NCBI GenBank assembly: GCA_027886175.1
Contig: JAJNNQ010000006.1
Coordinates: 14,847,001 to 14,911,000 of the forward strand
Length of the DNA: 64,000 nucleotides
Reading direction: 5' to 3'
Source: Phylloscopus collybita
Taxonomy: Eukaryota; Chordata; Aves; Passeriformes; Phylloscopidae
The translations under genes were made by a program, and so were the position numbers. The notes beneath the pieces are model-generated. The model ran no database searches. It saw nothing but the letters and a program-made list of their open reading frames with translations, and had not been told where the DNA came from. This document shows, one piece after another, positions 25,154 through 35,842 of the stretch (the first letter of the stretch is position 1; each line of letters opens with the position of its first letter).

Positions 25154-26280
25154 TGTGGTTATTTGACCCTGTTTGCATGCCAGCTGCCCACCAAAGCCAC
25201 TCTAACATGCCCCTCCTCAGCTGAACATGGGAGAGAAAATATAAGTAAAGACTCATGGTTTGAGATAATGGCAGAGAGATCATTCACCAATTACCATCAC
25301 AAATAAACTTAGACTCAACTCGGAGAAATCAGTTCAATCTATTTATAATGAAATCAAAGTAGTATAACAAAAAATAGAAATAACATTATTATTGTTATTT
25401 ATAGACATAACTATTATTTGTTATTTATGATAACAAATAATTTAAAAAACACCATTTCTCCAACCCTCCCCTCTTCTTGGATTCAACTTCACTCCCAGTT
25501 TTCTCTTCCTCCTGCCCTCAGTGGCGCAGAGGTGTGGGGAGTGAGTGTTGCAGTAAGTTCATCCCACATTGTCTCTTCTTCTCCTTCATCCACAGGAAGA
25601 GGGATACTCATACTCTTCCCCTGCAACACCTGTGGGGTCCCACAGACTATAGTTCTTCATGAATAAGTCCAGCGTGGGTTCCTTGCATGGGATGCAGTCC
25701 TTCAGGAACACACACTTTCAGCATGGTCCCTGCAGTCTCACAAGTCCTGCTAGGAAACCTTCTACAGCACGGGCTCCCCCCCTCAGGAGGCCCAGGTTCT
25801 GCCAGGAGTCTGCTCCATCATAGTCTTCCCCCAGCCCACTTTGGGGATCCATCTGCTCTGGTCTGTGGTCCTGCATGAACTGCAGGTGGATATCTGCTTC
25901 CCCATTGCCCTCCATGGGCTGCACAGGACAGCTTTCCTCACCACGGTCTTTACCACGGGCTGCAGGGGAATCTCAGCTACATTTCCTAGAGCACCTCCTG
26001 CTTCTCCTTATGCACTGACCTTGGTGACTGCACAATTGTTTCTCTCTCATATTCTCTCTCTTTCCTCTGACTGAAATTGCCCCTGCACAGTGACTTCTTT
26101 CCCATTTCTAAACCTGCAATTCCAGGGCCACTACCAGCATTGCTGATGGACTCGTCCTTTGCTAACAGTGAGTCCTTTTTGATGCTGGTTGACATTGGCT
26201 CTGTGGGACACAGGGGAAGCTTTCTAGCAGCCATCCCTGTAGTCCTCCACTACTGAAACCTTGCACATAAAACCAATACA
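25154..26280 (-). mobile_element. LTR, family A, nearly complete solo LTR (about 1.13 kb), minus orientation
   Basis: The best-preserved family A copy. It starts TGTGGTTATTTGACCCTG and ends AACCAATACA (TG...CA). In order it shows: 'gcccaccaaagccactctaac' near 25185; 'gagaaaatataagtaaagactcatgg' near 25231-25258; a T/A-rich zone at 25330-25450; 'ttcaacttcactcccag' near 25480; 'tcagtggcgcagaggtgtgggg' near 25520; then several imperfect units based on 'ccagcgtgggttcc...gggatgcagtccttc' (25660-25930); then 'aggtggatatctgcttcc' at 25885; 'gggctgcaggggaatctc' at 25957; and 'ggacacaggggaagctttctagcag' near 26210. No viral gag, pol or env is attached. No matching target duplication was visible. The open frames inside (for example 25418-25666, 25718-25924 and 25986-26234) are not viral genes. 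It is antisense to the copies at 3397 and 44545. Confidence 0.85.
25413..25441. repeat. Perfect 12-bp inverted repeat with a 5-nt loop
   Basis: ATTATTTGTTAT (25413-25424) and ATAACAAATAAT (25430-25441) are exact reverse complements around TTATG. It lies in the AT-rich zone of the family A LTR and could extrude as a hairpin. It is probably specific to this copy. Confidence 0.85.
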
Positions 26281-27660
26281 ATGTTGTTAATAATAACAGC
26301 ATTTTCTATGACATAAAACTGTGTTAATGAGCTGTAAACAGCTTCATTATTGATTAACTTTTTTTTTTAGGCTATTGGGTTTTTAATTTTGTTCTGTTTT
26401 TTTTTTTTTTTTCCTCCATTTTTGAGGGAAAAAGTGACAGCCTTGCAAATATTTTAAGACTCTCTTTGGTTCCCAAGTAGGAAGAAGGATTATAAGACAT
26501 AGGCAAATTATTTGAATCCTCTGCTTTTAAAATGTCTATCTAGTCTCTAGGATAGAATGCATTAAGTAATAACATATGTTTACATAGGTGTGGGCACGTA
26601 CCTGAGGCTACAAGAATCCATCCAGGTGTCTAATTTTGATCTCATCTTTCATATTTTTTCCTGTTATTCTATGTCTTGTGAATAAGAATGGAAATAAATG
26701 CCTGAAATGGAGAATAAAGCTAGAATCTTAAGACACAGGGATCTCATTTGCTTTTACCTCCTGCAACACTGTAGAGGCTGTTACCTTGCTCATACTTAAG
26801 GTAGTATTTGCAGATGGCTAATTTGTTGTCTCAAATTTTTGTTCTTGACAGTTGAACAATCAGACAAATAGTATGGATTTTTTTATCCATGGGCATTTTT
26901 CTAATGTCTCCCTAAAAACTTCAGATAAAAGAATATCTTTTAACTTTCACAAAAAATGACAAAAACTCACACTGTGCTTATAGATAACAAAGACTATTAT
27001 TTTTTAAAGCAGTACATGAGGAATTGCCTTTCTGAAGCTTCTATTTCAGTCAATGCATTATAAATAGTTTCAGACCCCCACCTTAGAGTAAATGTACTGC
27101 AGATTGAGTCTCTAGCCACAAAGCTGTAAAAAAACCTCACCAAAATAAGATTTTTTTTTGTCATCACAAAACCAAGTATGGTAAAAGCTTCTCTGATCCC
27201 TTGTAAGCATCATGTTTGACTTTGAAAAATCATGCCATAAAATGAGAACTTAGACTGTATGTCTTTCTGAAAGAAGTTCTGCCTGTAAGCATAGAAAATT
27301 GTTGACTTTTCTTTGCACAGTTAGTTGATAGCTGCACAAATTTTGGTTTTTTTAGTATAGCTTTTTCATGATTGAAATTAAGTATCTCAAAAAGGGAGGA
27401 GGGCTTTAGTCTTTCCTTATAGGATCAGTTGAAAATACATTGCTCTTAGTTGAGATTTTGTTTGATTTTCAAAAAAAATCTTTTCCTGTTCTTACTCTGA
27501 GTTTTCTGGGGATTTTCAAAGCATTTTCTTTACTTCTTGCAAAGACAAATCTGGAATCCAGAAACTCAGTGAAATATGAAAAAGGAAAACTAAATATTCC
27601 TCCATTTTCCCCCCTAAAAATCTTGTCTCAAAACAATGTGTCTTGTATTATTTTATCTTT
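26281..27660. other. Unique AT-rich non-coding DNA
   Basis: No gene or recognised repeat, apart from T-rich runs near 26361-26412. The frame at 27440-27859 runs into the adjacent TTC repeat and owes its length to it. Confidence 0.5.
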
Positions 27661-27734
27661 TCCTTCTTCTTCTTCTTCTTCTTCTTCTTCTTCTTCTTCT
27701 TCTTCTTCTTCTTCTTCTTCTTCTTCTTCTTCTC
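27661..27734. repeat. (TTC)n microsatellite, about 74 bp (GAA on minus strand)
   Basis: About 24 nearly perfect TTC units. The plus-strand frame through it encodes poly-serine and the minus-strand frame poly-lysine; both are artefacts. GAA/TTC tracts are known to form triplexes and to be length-unstable. Confidence 0.98.
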
Positions 27735-30154
27735 ACCATAAGACTGAGAAGATTCTGTTGGGGTTGTCTGGTTGTCTGACTTTGAGGAGGAAGCAGGGGA
27801 AAATAAGCAAGGCCAACCGGATGACCCCTCCCAGCTTTTTCTTAATTTCTTGGTCCTAAACAAGTCTGACTTTCTCAGAGCATGCATCTACTGAATAGAT
27901 GCAGGCAGAATCAAGATCACCTGCCCACAACTTCTTTCTGAGCTGCCTGAACTGCTTGTATATGTGAAACTTATTAGTGCAGCTAACAAGTGATGTTTCC
28001 TCCTGATTGATTGGCAGCTCTGCCCTGAGTAGCACACACAGGGTCCAAGGATATGTGCACTTAATACATCTTGCATTTAACAGGCTTTGATTTCTCCTGG
28101 TTCATCCAGTAGAAATTATCTGCACCGCTTCAAGACTGACTTCAGTTTTTCATTAACATGAATGATTAGTCTTGTGCATATTTAGGGTGTTGAAAACTCC
28201 TTTGAGAAGCCATAATTAAAAAACTGCAAATGATTTTCATAGGAAGAGGCATGGGAGGGGGTGGGAATCAAATCGGGTCTTTACACCATCATACTGATAA
28301 TTTTTCATGTCAGTGCAATTTTTGGCTGTGTTTGTTTAATTGTGATTGCCTGTGTTTGACATTGCAACAAGGAAAATTGAAATTAAATCTTCAATTAAAG
28401 GAAGTTCAAGAACAAATTGATTTTTTTTCTTTAATTAACCTTTTTCTTAGGAAAATATGGCCTTTGCAAATCAAACACAACAGGATTTGAAGAGCATCAA
28501 AAGACAAAAAATGTTGTCTTTTCATGGCTATAATTTCCAAATTGTTGGTGCTCTCTTGAACTTCACTGAGAAGGAGATAGTAGACTAATTTGCTATCTTT
28601 GTTTCTTTACAGAGCATTTAGCTTTCTACTATTCACTAAACAGGGTTATTAGAACATCAGTCTTTACAAGAAACACATGATGGAGGTCTATTTAGAAAGT
28701 GCTTGTTTCAACATTAATATTTAAAATAAATATTAATGATCTCCAGTGAACAGGGATTTTTTAAATTATTTTGCCTTTTAAATCCTGCCAATATTTTTCA
28801 ACATGTATATCAAGGACACTCTCATGCACCTGTAATATTTGAAGCCCAGAAGACATTTTAAAACTCATTTATTTTTGCTTTAAGTATCCAGCTATTAGGC
28901 ATAATAAATGCAGGAATTAAACATTAAACTGACAGTTTTACTCATCTAGGTACAAAAGGAGAACAAAGAGTTTGCTGCAGTGCTTGCATGTGGGCATGTA
29001 TTTCTTCTATATGACACATCTCCTGAAGGGCCTCTGGGAAATTCCATCTTGCTGTGCTACAAATGAAATGTCCTCTTGTAGTATACTGCACCAAACTCCA
29101 GCAGCAGGCATCTTCCAAATGTCCTTCAAAATACAAAAAAATGCAGCAATGATGTGCCCGAGGGGAAGCCTGGGAAGCTCTTGTTAAAATTCCATCACCA
29201 AATTAAGTGGAAGCTTGGAGTGATTTTCCATCTTCTGATGAAAATTGCAGGTTCATGCAGAATGTGAAACCATCTCTTTCAGAGATAAATTATTTCTGGT
29301 TTTAATACAATTACCTTGGAAGAGCAAATATTTTTCCTGTTGGATAGGGCTGCACTGCACCAAAGGGCAGGTTAAAATACCTATCTACAGCCTTTCTTAC
29401 ATTGCCTTAATATCCTTGATAGTGTAGCTGTTGGAAATTATACACTTTTTTGTAATATCATTGATTTTTTTTCTTTTTTTAAATCATCTCTTTAATATTT
29501 AAAATAAATTAAAATAAATTTCACTGAAATCACATTAACTAGCTTGTGTCTAATAATACCTTTGAACTACCAGCACACATATTTTAACTTAAAAACACCA
29601 AACAATCAAAAAAATTAATTCTATTGCAACATAAGATCTTATGTTCCTGGATGTTATGGGGAAATGGAGTGCATAAATTTTCATTATGTCTTTTAAATGA
29701 AAAATACAGTAGCTAATGTTTTAGAACTAAAGGAATTCCTTTGAGAGAAGGACAATAATGGTGACTATTTTTTTCTAATCTGTATTGCACCTACATTTAA
29801 ATTTATCACGCAGAATGTCATATATTCCATCAGGTTCTTATAGACAGATGATTATAAAATAAACTTATTGAAACACTTTTTTGTTGATTTTGTGAAAAAA
29901 AAGAATCTAAATAATTTCCATAGTTATAAGGAAAAGGAAACATTTTTAAGACTTTTGAATAGCTAAAATCATAAGGAAAAAATATTTTCCATTACAATGG
30001 AAAAAATATATTTACCCTATTTAATGAAATCACAATGGTCAGAGGTAATCTCTGTAAAATGTTTGACATAACCTCACTGCTCAGAGCAAAGTCAACACAT
30101 ATGCAGTGTGGTTTTGAAAATATATGGCATCTTTCAAGCACCCTTCCTTGTCAG
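27735..30154. other. Unique AT-rich non-coding DNA
   Basis: No gene or nameable transposon was seen. Positions 28713-28737 are a perfect inverted repeat with 11-bp arms (ATTAATATTTA and its complement, AAA loop). The stretch at 28120-28460 has repeated ATTAA/TTAAT homeobox-type cores, which may be only AT-richness. Frames here (28230-28490, 28972-29187) have no domain. Confidence 0.45.
28713..28737. repeat. Perfect 11-bp inverted repeat, 3-nt loop
   Basis: The arms ATTAATATTTA (28713-28723) and TAAATATTAAT (28727-28737) flank AAA. It is an all-A/T hairpin or cruciform candidate with no attached element. Confidence 0.9.
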
Positions 30155-30969
30155 ATATTTAAACAAATAATATCCATCACTCCCTTGGTCCTCAGAGCCT
30201 TCTCCAGATCAAATAAACCAAACTCTTAGTCCTTTCCTCATATAAAAAATCTTCCAAGCTCTTATTCATCTTTATGGCTTTTTCCTGGGTGCACCATAGT
30301 ATGTCCATGTTTGGCTTCTGCTGGAAAGGACAGAATTAGATCCCATATTCCAGCAGTGTCCCACCAGAGATGAGTAGAGGGGAAGGATCCTCTCCCTCAG
30401 CCTGCTGGCAATGGATTTTCACAATCAGCCCAGAAGCTTGTTGGAACTCTTTTTTGCACGGACACACTGGTGCCTCATGAGCTGAACACTGGTGTCCACC
30501 TGGATATGAGGGCCTTCTCTGCAAAGCTGCTTCCCATACAGTTTGTCTCTAGACTGTGTTGGTGCAGGAGGTTGTTTTCTAATGGCAGAGCTATGTATTT
30601 TCCACTGTTGAACTTCATGAGATTCCTATCGGTCTGTTTCTTCACTCTGTCCAGATCCCTCTGCATGGCAACCTTCCTGTTTGGTATAGCAGTCACTATC
30701 ACTGCCAGGAAACTTGCTGAAAGTGTTCTTTGGCACCTTGCCATCTAAATCATTAATGAAGGTGTTCAGCCTTGCTGAACACAGTATTGGTTCCTGGGAA
30801 ACACCAGCAGTTACTGACCTCCAGATGGAGTTCATGCCATTTATGACCACAATTATCTGAACCCAGAAGTTCAGGCAGTTTTCAGTGCACCTCACTTTCC
30901 ACTTAGTGGAATTTTATGTGAGACAATGTCAAAAGCCTTGGTCAACCGAGAAAAACAAGCAGGGCTCCC
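30155..30969 (-). mobile_element. CR1 LINE, minus strand, reverse transcriptase C-terminal part, broken
   Basis: Read on the minus strand from high to low coordinates, this gives CR1 reverse-transcriptase order. 'SIWRSVTAGVSQEPILCSARLNTFINDLDG' sequence lies around 30740-30830, where intact elements read SVTAGVPQGSILGP. Next comes a degenerate catalytic region, then 'AMQRDLDRVKKQTDRNLMKF' near 30590-30665, and then 'NLLHQHSLETNCMGSSF' near 30530-30575. The low-coordinate end (30155-30470) matches the CR1 3' region. Frameshifts separate the frames 30626-30895 and 30475-30744, which are one former gene. It continues beyond the nested LTR at 31436. Confidence 0.87.
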
Positions 30970-31435
30970 CACATACTGGTATTGCCTACAACTGAGTAAA
31001 TTTTCTTCACAAGAGTCCTCATGGTGCTATATTTTTTTAACTAAAGTTTAAATGATGCTTTAGGTATTGCTGTGCAGTTCTTCCATGGTGTCAAGGACTT
31101 CTCCATTTGTCATTCTGCTCCCTCAGCAAGCAGACTGGGGGGTGCACAAGAAATTGAGACAGCTGACCCAAACTGACCAAACATATTTCATACTATAAGA
31201 TGTTGTGCTCAGCATAAATTTGCCATTGCTCTGGGTCTGGCTGGACATTGGTCTGCTAGCTGTGAGCAACAACATTTACATCACTTACCGAGGTTTTGTT
31301 TTGTTATGTTTTCTTTCATCAGTGAGTTTTCTCTTTGTCCTTTCAGTTCTCTCAGCCCTCTGACTGCATGGCAGGGGTCTGCATGTAAGGGAGGGGCTGT
31401 CTGGTGCTTGGTGGTCTGCACACCACCTCATTCAC
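30970..31435 (+). mobile_element. LTR, family B (avian endogenous retrovirus), inserted in minus-strand CR1
   Basis: This lies between two collinear CR1 parts. Recognisable blocks, in plus orientation: 'actgagtaaattttcttcac' near 30990; 'catggtgctatatttttttaac' near 31020; 'attgctgtgcag' near 31066; 'caaggacttctcc' near 31092; 'ggggggtgcacaagaaattg' at 31138; 'cagctgacccaaactgacc' at 31161; 'tgctcagcataaattt' near 31207 (the position of a TATA box in better copies, here degenerate); and 'tggacattggtctgctagctgtgagcaac' near 31242. CCAC-like bases at both ends may be a duplicated target. No viral genes are present. A second fragment of family B lies at 39516. Confidence 0.72.
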
Positions 31436-31622
31436 TGAGCAAGTCATTCTGCTGTAGGGAGCAACCAGTTTGATCAGGTATGATTTCCCCCTTGCCAGTC
31501 CATGTTGACTACTCCCAATTATTGTCTTGTTTTTAATGGGTATGGAAATTTTCCCAGGATTATTTACTCCACCGTCTTCACAGGGATTCAGGTGGGGCTG
31601 ACCAGTCTGTAATTCCTTAATT
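31436..31622 (-). mobile_element. CR1 LINE, minus strand, reverse transcriptase N-terminal part (continuation)
   Basis: It continues the CR1 at 30155 on the far side of the LTR. On the minus strand it encodes degenerate forms of the CR1 segments for 'PGKV'-type sequence and for the 'SSQ-G-F-KG-SCLTNL' region; on the plus strand these appear as 'gatcaggtatgatttccccc' at 31474 and 'ccatgttgactactcccaatt' at 31500. The upstream ORF2 and 5' end are absent, the usual 5' truncation of CR1. Confidence 0.8.
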
Positions 31623-31818
31623 TCAGAAATTAAGAAGTAGCTGCTGCTTTCTCACTAATATTAAAGAAAGAAATATTGAAGAAATAAAATTAGATTTGAT
31701 CCCAGTAACAAACTGATCCCAATTTACTCTTTTGTTTGTCCCTTTGAACACCTTAGTGTTGGAAAATTCTCTTGATCCTTCTTGCTATAAGGAAAGTGTT
31801 TGGGTTAATCGGATAAGG
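31623..31818. other. Short unique non-coding DNA
   Basis: AT-rich sequence between the CR1 end and an A/C-rich simple repeat. Nothing was recognised. Confidence 0.5.
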
Positions 31819-31897
31819 AAAACAAACAAAACCAAAAACAAAACAAACAAACTAACAAAAACCACCCAAACTAAAACAAACAAACAAACAAAAAACC
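31819..31897. repeat. Degenerate (AAAC)n simple repeat
   Basis: About 79 bases of AAAC/AACA units with CC interruptions. The frame across it (31732-31968) encodes K/T/N-rich filler only. Confidence 0.9.
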
Positions 31898-34800
31898 CAA
31901 ACATCCTCCTCCCCCTAAACCTCAAGAATGGAAAGAAATTTGCTTTTAAAAATTTCCTGGTCAGCTGAGGACTACTTGGTCACTGAAGCAGGTAACTTCA
32001 CCAAAATAAGGAATATATTGTCATGCCATCACAGAAGGTTTCACCCTACATTTGACTGAGGGGACAGCTAGAAGTGAGAAGTGATGGGTCTGTAATATGG
32101 AGAATCAGACACTGTGACATCATTGTGGGGTTGCTTAAATGCAAGTGGAAGTGAAGGCTACAACTGACGTCACTAGGTTTGAGACAATGACTTTGCTGTA
32201 TTAACACAGCACAAATAATCACAGAAAGACAGGGCAGGAAGAATTCTAATGAGATTACTTGTCCCAAATATGCACAAGGCAGGATAAAATATAGCAATAG
32301 TAATCCTGAGAATTTTGTCTTACGTATTTTTTAAAAGCTTCTACTAAAGCGTATGCTACAGAAATAAAAGAGTTCTTCATCACAGCCTTTAGCAGATCTA
32401 GTTGAAGTGGGGGGTATAGTAGTTTGCCTGAAATAAAATAGTAGTCCTTAGTACTAGGAATATTATAAATCATGTGATAAACTATCTCCTCACTGTTGAA
32501 CATGTTTTATACATGCAAAGTTAAAAGAACTACAAAAAGAAAAGAAAAAAAAAATCAGCTGATGCCAATAATTAGACTCCTATTGACTTCAATAGAACTA
32601 AATCTATTTACAGCAGCTGAGACTCTGGCTCCAAATTTCATAGCCCAATCTCACCATAAAACAGAGAAGTTTGAGGAGGCAAACAACCCACAAAATTAAA
32701 TTTATCTGCAAATGTGGAGTACTTCTCACCATAAATGAATTTGTCAGCACATAGTGACTTTTATAAAGTAATTTCAAGAATCTCATTTAGCAGTGAAGGA
32801 ACTGAAGTGTCAGTCAACTGCAGTTTGTACGTTTCACCCTTCAGCATCCCCAATATAAATGACTAAAAATAGGGGTTTTAGTGGAAAACCTGCAAAATCC
32901 CTGAAACAACAGCAGAACAAATTCGGCTGCAGTAAATTTTAGCTGCAGTAAAACAGCATATTTACTAGAATGATATGTAGCCAGTTCATCATCACAAGTG
33001 TAGTAACATTTTAAGTAACAAGATGTCTGCTCCCTGGACACACTGCAATTAGAATTAGTTCACAACAAATGTGTTCATTAAACTGAAGCTGCTCACAAAA
33101 AACGTAAAAAGGCTGTCTGAGAGATTACGTCTTTTAGTTTCCTTTGTTTATCTTTTCTTCTTCTTCCCCCTCTTCTGTATCTGAAAGAGATATTTCTCTT
33201 TTATATACACCCACTTTAGGTGTTATGGTAGTTTTATTGATTTTTCCTACACAAGCTTCATATGGAAATTTGTGTTTATTCTACTAAGGTTCATTTTACT
33301 TATTCAATGGACTAGATTATAGGAAAAAGCATATGAGTTAACTGTAAATATCTCAAGTATTATTTTTGTGGTAGCTGCCTTTTTGCCTGCTGTATGAGTG
33401 ATGTTTTCTTCCAGTTGCATGATAGAATTTTATTGTGCTGAGAATAAAAAACGTGCCACAGGCATTTAAAATCTGTTCAAAGGATCTGATTAATCTAATA
33501 GAGGAACAGATGAGCTCTCCTTTCTTTCTCTTTCTCTTTCTCTCCCTTTCCCTTCCACTGCTATATTTCCTCACTCACTAGTGGCTTTTATTATGGCAAT
33601 TTATCTAGATCTAGCAGAGCTAAAAGGGAATATAGAGGAAGAAGTGCCTTCCTGTGTAGTTAATAGTTACTCTATGACATGAATTGTTGCTTCAAGTTAC
33701 AGAAAGAGTAATGAAGATAATGCAATTTCTAGTAATTGAACTTATTTGAACTGGTTCTGTTGTTGCTGATAAATGATGTAAATTGGGTAGATTTGGTTGC
33801 ACATATAAAACAAGTGAAGGTGTACTGAAGATCAGGGTCAGATGCTATCTAAATAACAAACAATAAATTTAAGTGTTTTTTTCACAGTTGTAAAGGAATC
33901 TGGCTATTTCTTATAGGTCTGTGGAAGTTGTAATTATTTAATATTAATAGTCAAGTCTTTTGGCTAATTAATTGTTAATGTTTGGATCTTTTTAATTTTT
34001 TTTTTTTTTTTACTATTAAATAAATGAAGCCATAGTCTAACAAGAAATATGAAGTACTAAGTTTATGAAAAAATAATGCTGGAAAATAGAGTCCCTACAC
34101 CAAAAGTTTCAAAAGTGACTGATATTGAGCCCTGAATTTTGACAGAATCAGGATGCAGGCATTTGACCTCCTAAAACCCGTTTGAATGTGTAACTTTTTA
34201 GTGACCTTCTCTTCCTAAAATATTAAATATGGAAAAAAATAAATTCAAAATGGAACTAGAGCTGATAAAGACTAGTTCACTTTGAGCAAATACAAGTGGA
34301 GATGATATCCTGAAGTTCTACAATTCTGTCTTAAAGAAAAAAGATTTTTCTCAGAAACTTCATATCATGTAATATTTTTGCTTAACTTGAACAGTCACTG
34401 AGCCATTGCAATTCTGTCACTCCCTAAGCTCTAAGAATCTTCACAGTCAGCATAAAAGTCAGTCTACAACCAGAAACTTAATATCTTCAGGACATACACA
34501 CTCCAAGGTCACCTACTCACACAATGCAGACATTGCTTATGGATTTCCATTTTTCTTGCACAGTGGGTTAGCTAGAGGAGATGAAAAAGTACTGGGGGCT
34601 GGGTCAATGGGAATTTGAATAGCTCTAAGGTAGACAGTCTTAGGAACCTGTTTTTAAAGTGTTTTAGCTTCTAGAACATTTGAATAGGGCAAATATGACC
34701 TCTGAGTATGCTCCTAGCTTTTATTTACAAGTTAAGTTGTTCTTGATCACACCACTGAGTCTCATGATTCTCTTTAAGAGAGAATTTTCTCTGCATCCCA

Positions 34801-35784
34801 AGTGGATGGAGACTACAGTCTTGGGCATATAATTTTAAAGATCTTAGTGCTTAGTGCTTTCTGATGACTCAAGGCTAGCTTCTTCCTCAGAAACTCAGGT
34901 TTTTTTGAATCTTGGCTCTAAGAAAACATTCCTATGCATACTGTAGGAAAGACTTGGAGGCCACATGTGGTTCTGGATTTGACTTCTGGGACAGCTCACT
35001 CTAAAGTGATAATTTTATATAGCTTACAGGAAAGCTTGTCTCTTTGTGGGATACAGAGAGGTGTAACTGAACTTTGGATAGTGCACCATGAAACCTGGAG
35101 CCCTCAGACAGACTTACGGAGTCTTCATATAACAAGCAAAAAGCTGGATATCTTTGAGTGGTCTCTAAGTCAAACAGTGCACTGCACACATTGAAATAAG
35201 AAACACAGAGCCCTGATTGAAGCCTCAAATCCTTTCTCCAGCTGTGCCATGGGTTTTTGTGAAGAAATGCTAGCCATTTGTGACTTATGTGAGACCCTAT
35301 ATGTGAAGGCAGGCAATGGATTTTAGCTTTAGGATTTTTCCTCTCAAATAATTTTCTAGTTCTTAGCCAGAAGTATTGATTTCTTCTCTGACTGCAAGAT
35401 TCCACCATCACCTGCTGTGCTAAAAGAGGGACTAACCTCTGAATGGAGCCTGCATTTTATGGGAGGGCATATGAAAGTTATCCCAGTAGGAAGGAAGAAG
35501 CCTACAGTTTCTCGTGTCTGGTCACACCACCTGTCCAACAAAGCTGATTTCTGAATTTTGTAATCTGCTCCAAGGCTTGTTACCCTACATAATGCAATAT
35601 AATATGTTTTAATAATCTAATTATTACTAGAAAAAAAACCTTTAGCTTAGATACTTAGTCAAAACTTTCAGCCTTCTGAGTACACTGAAGAAGAACTTCT
35701 GGTTAAAAAAAAAAAAAAAATTCTATTGCTAAGCCATAAATGGAACATTAAAAATGAAAGATTAGCACTCACCAAGGCAGGAAG
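31898..35784. other. Unique AT-rich non-coding DNA
   Basis: I see no gene or nameable transposon. The longest frame is 35001-35411 on the minus strand (136 codons). It has no domain, signal peptide or family resemblance that I recognise, and a plus-strand frame (34934-35194) overlaps it. It could be an old repeat or chance. A T/C-rich stretch lies at 33510-33556 and an A16 run at 35705-35720. Confidence 0.45.
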
Positions 35785-35842
35785 TGTGTGTATATATCTA
35801 TATATCAATATATGTATATATATCTGTCTGTGTGTGTGTGTA
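35785..35842. repeat. TG/TA simple repeat
   Basis: Alternating TG and TA dinucleotides with several interruptions. An impure microsatellite. Confidence 0.88.

Noticed and set aside
25418..26234. Several frames across the LTR at 25.2-26.3 kb considered as viral genes
   Set aside because: LTRs of this family carry no gag, pol or env, and none of the peptides matches a retroviral protein. They are incidental.
27440..27887. Poly-serine and poly-lysine frames around the TTC repeat
   Set aside because: Their length comes from the trinucleotide repeat lacking stops. The flanking residues show no protein family.
35001..35411. 136-codon minus-strand frame
   Set aside because: No recognisable motif, and an opposing plus-strand frame overlaps it. 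Kept as unannotated non-coding DNA.
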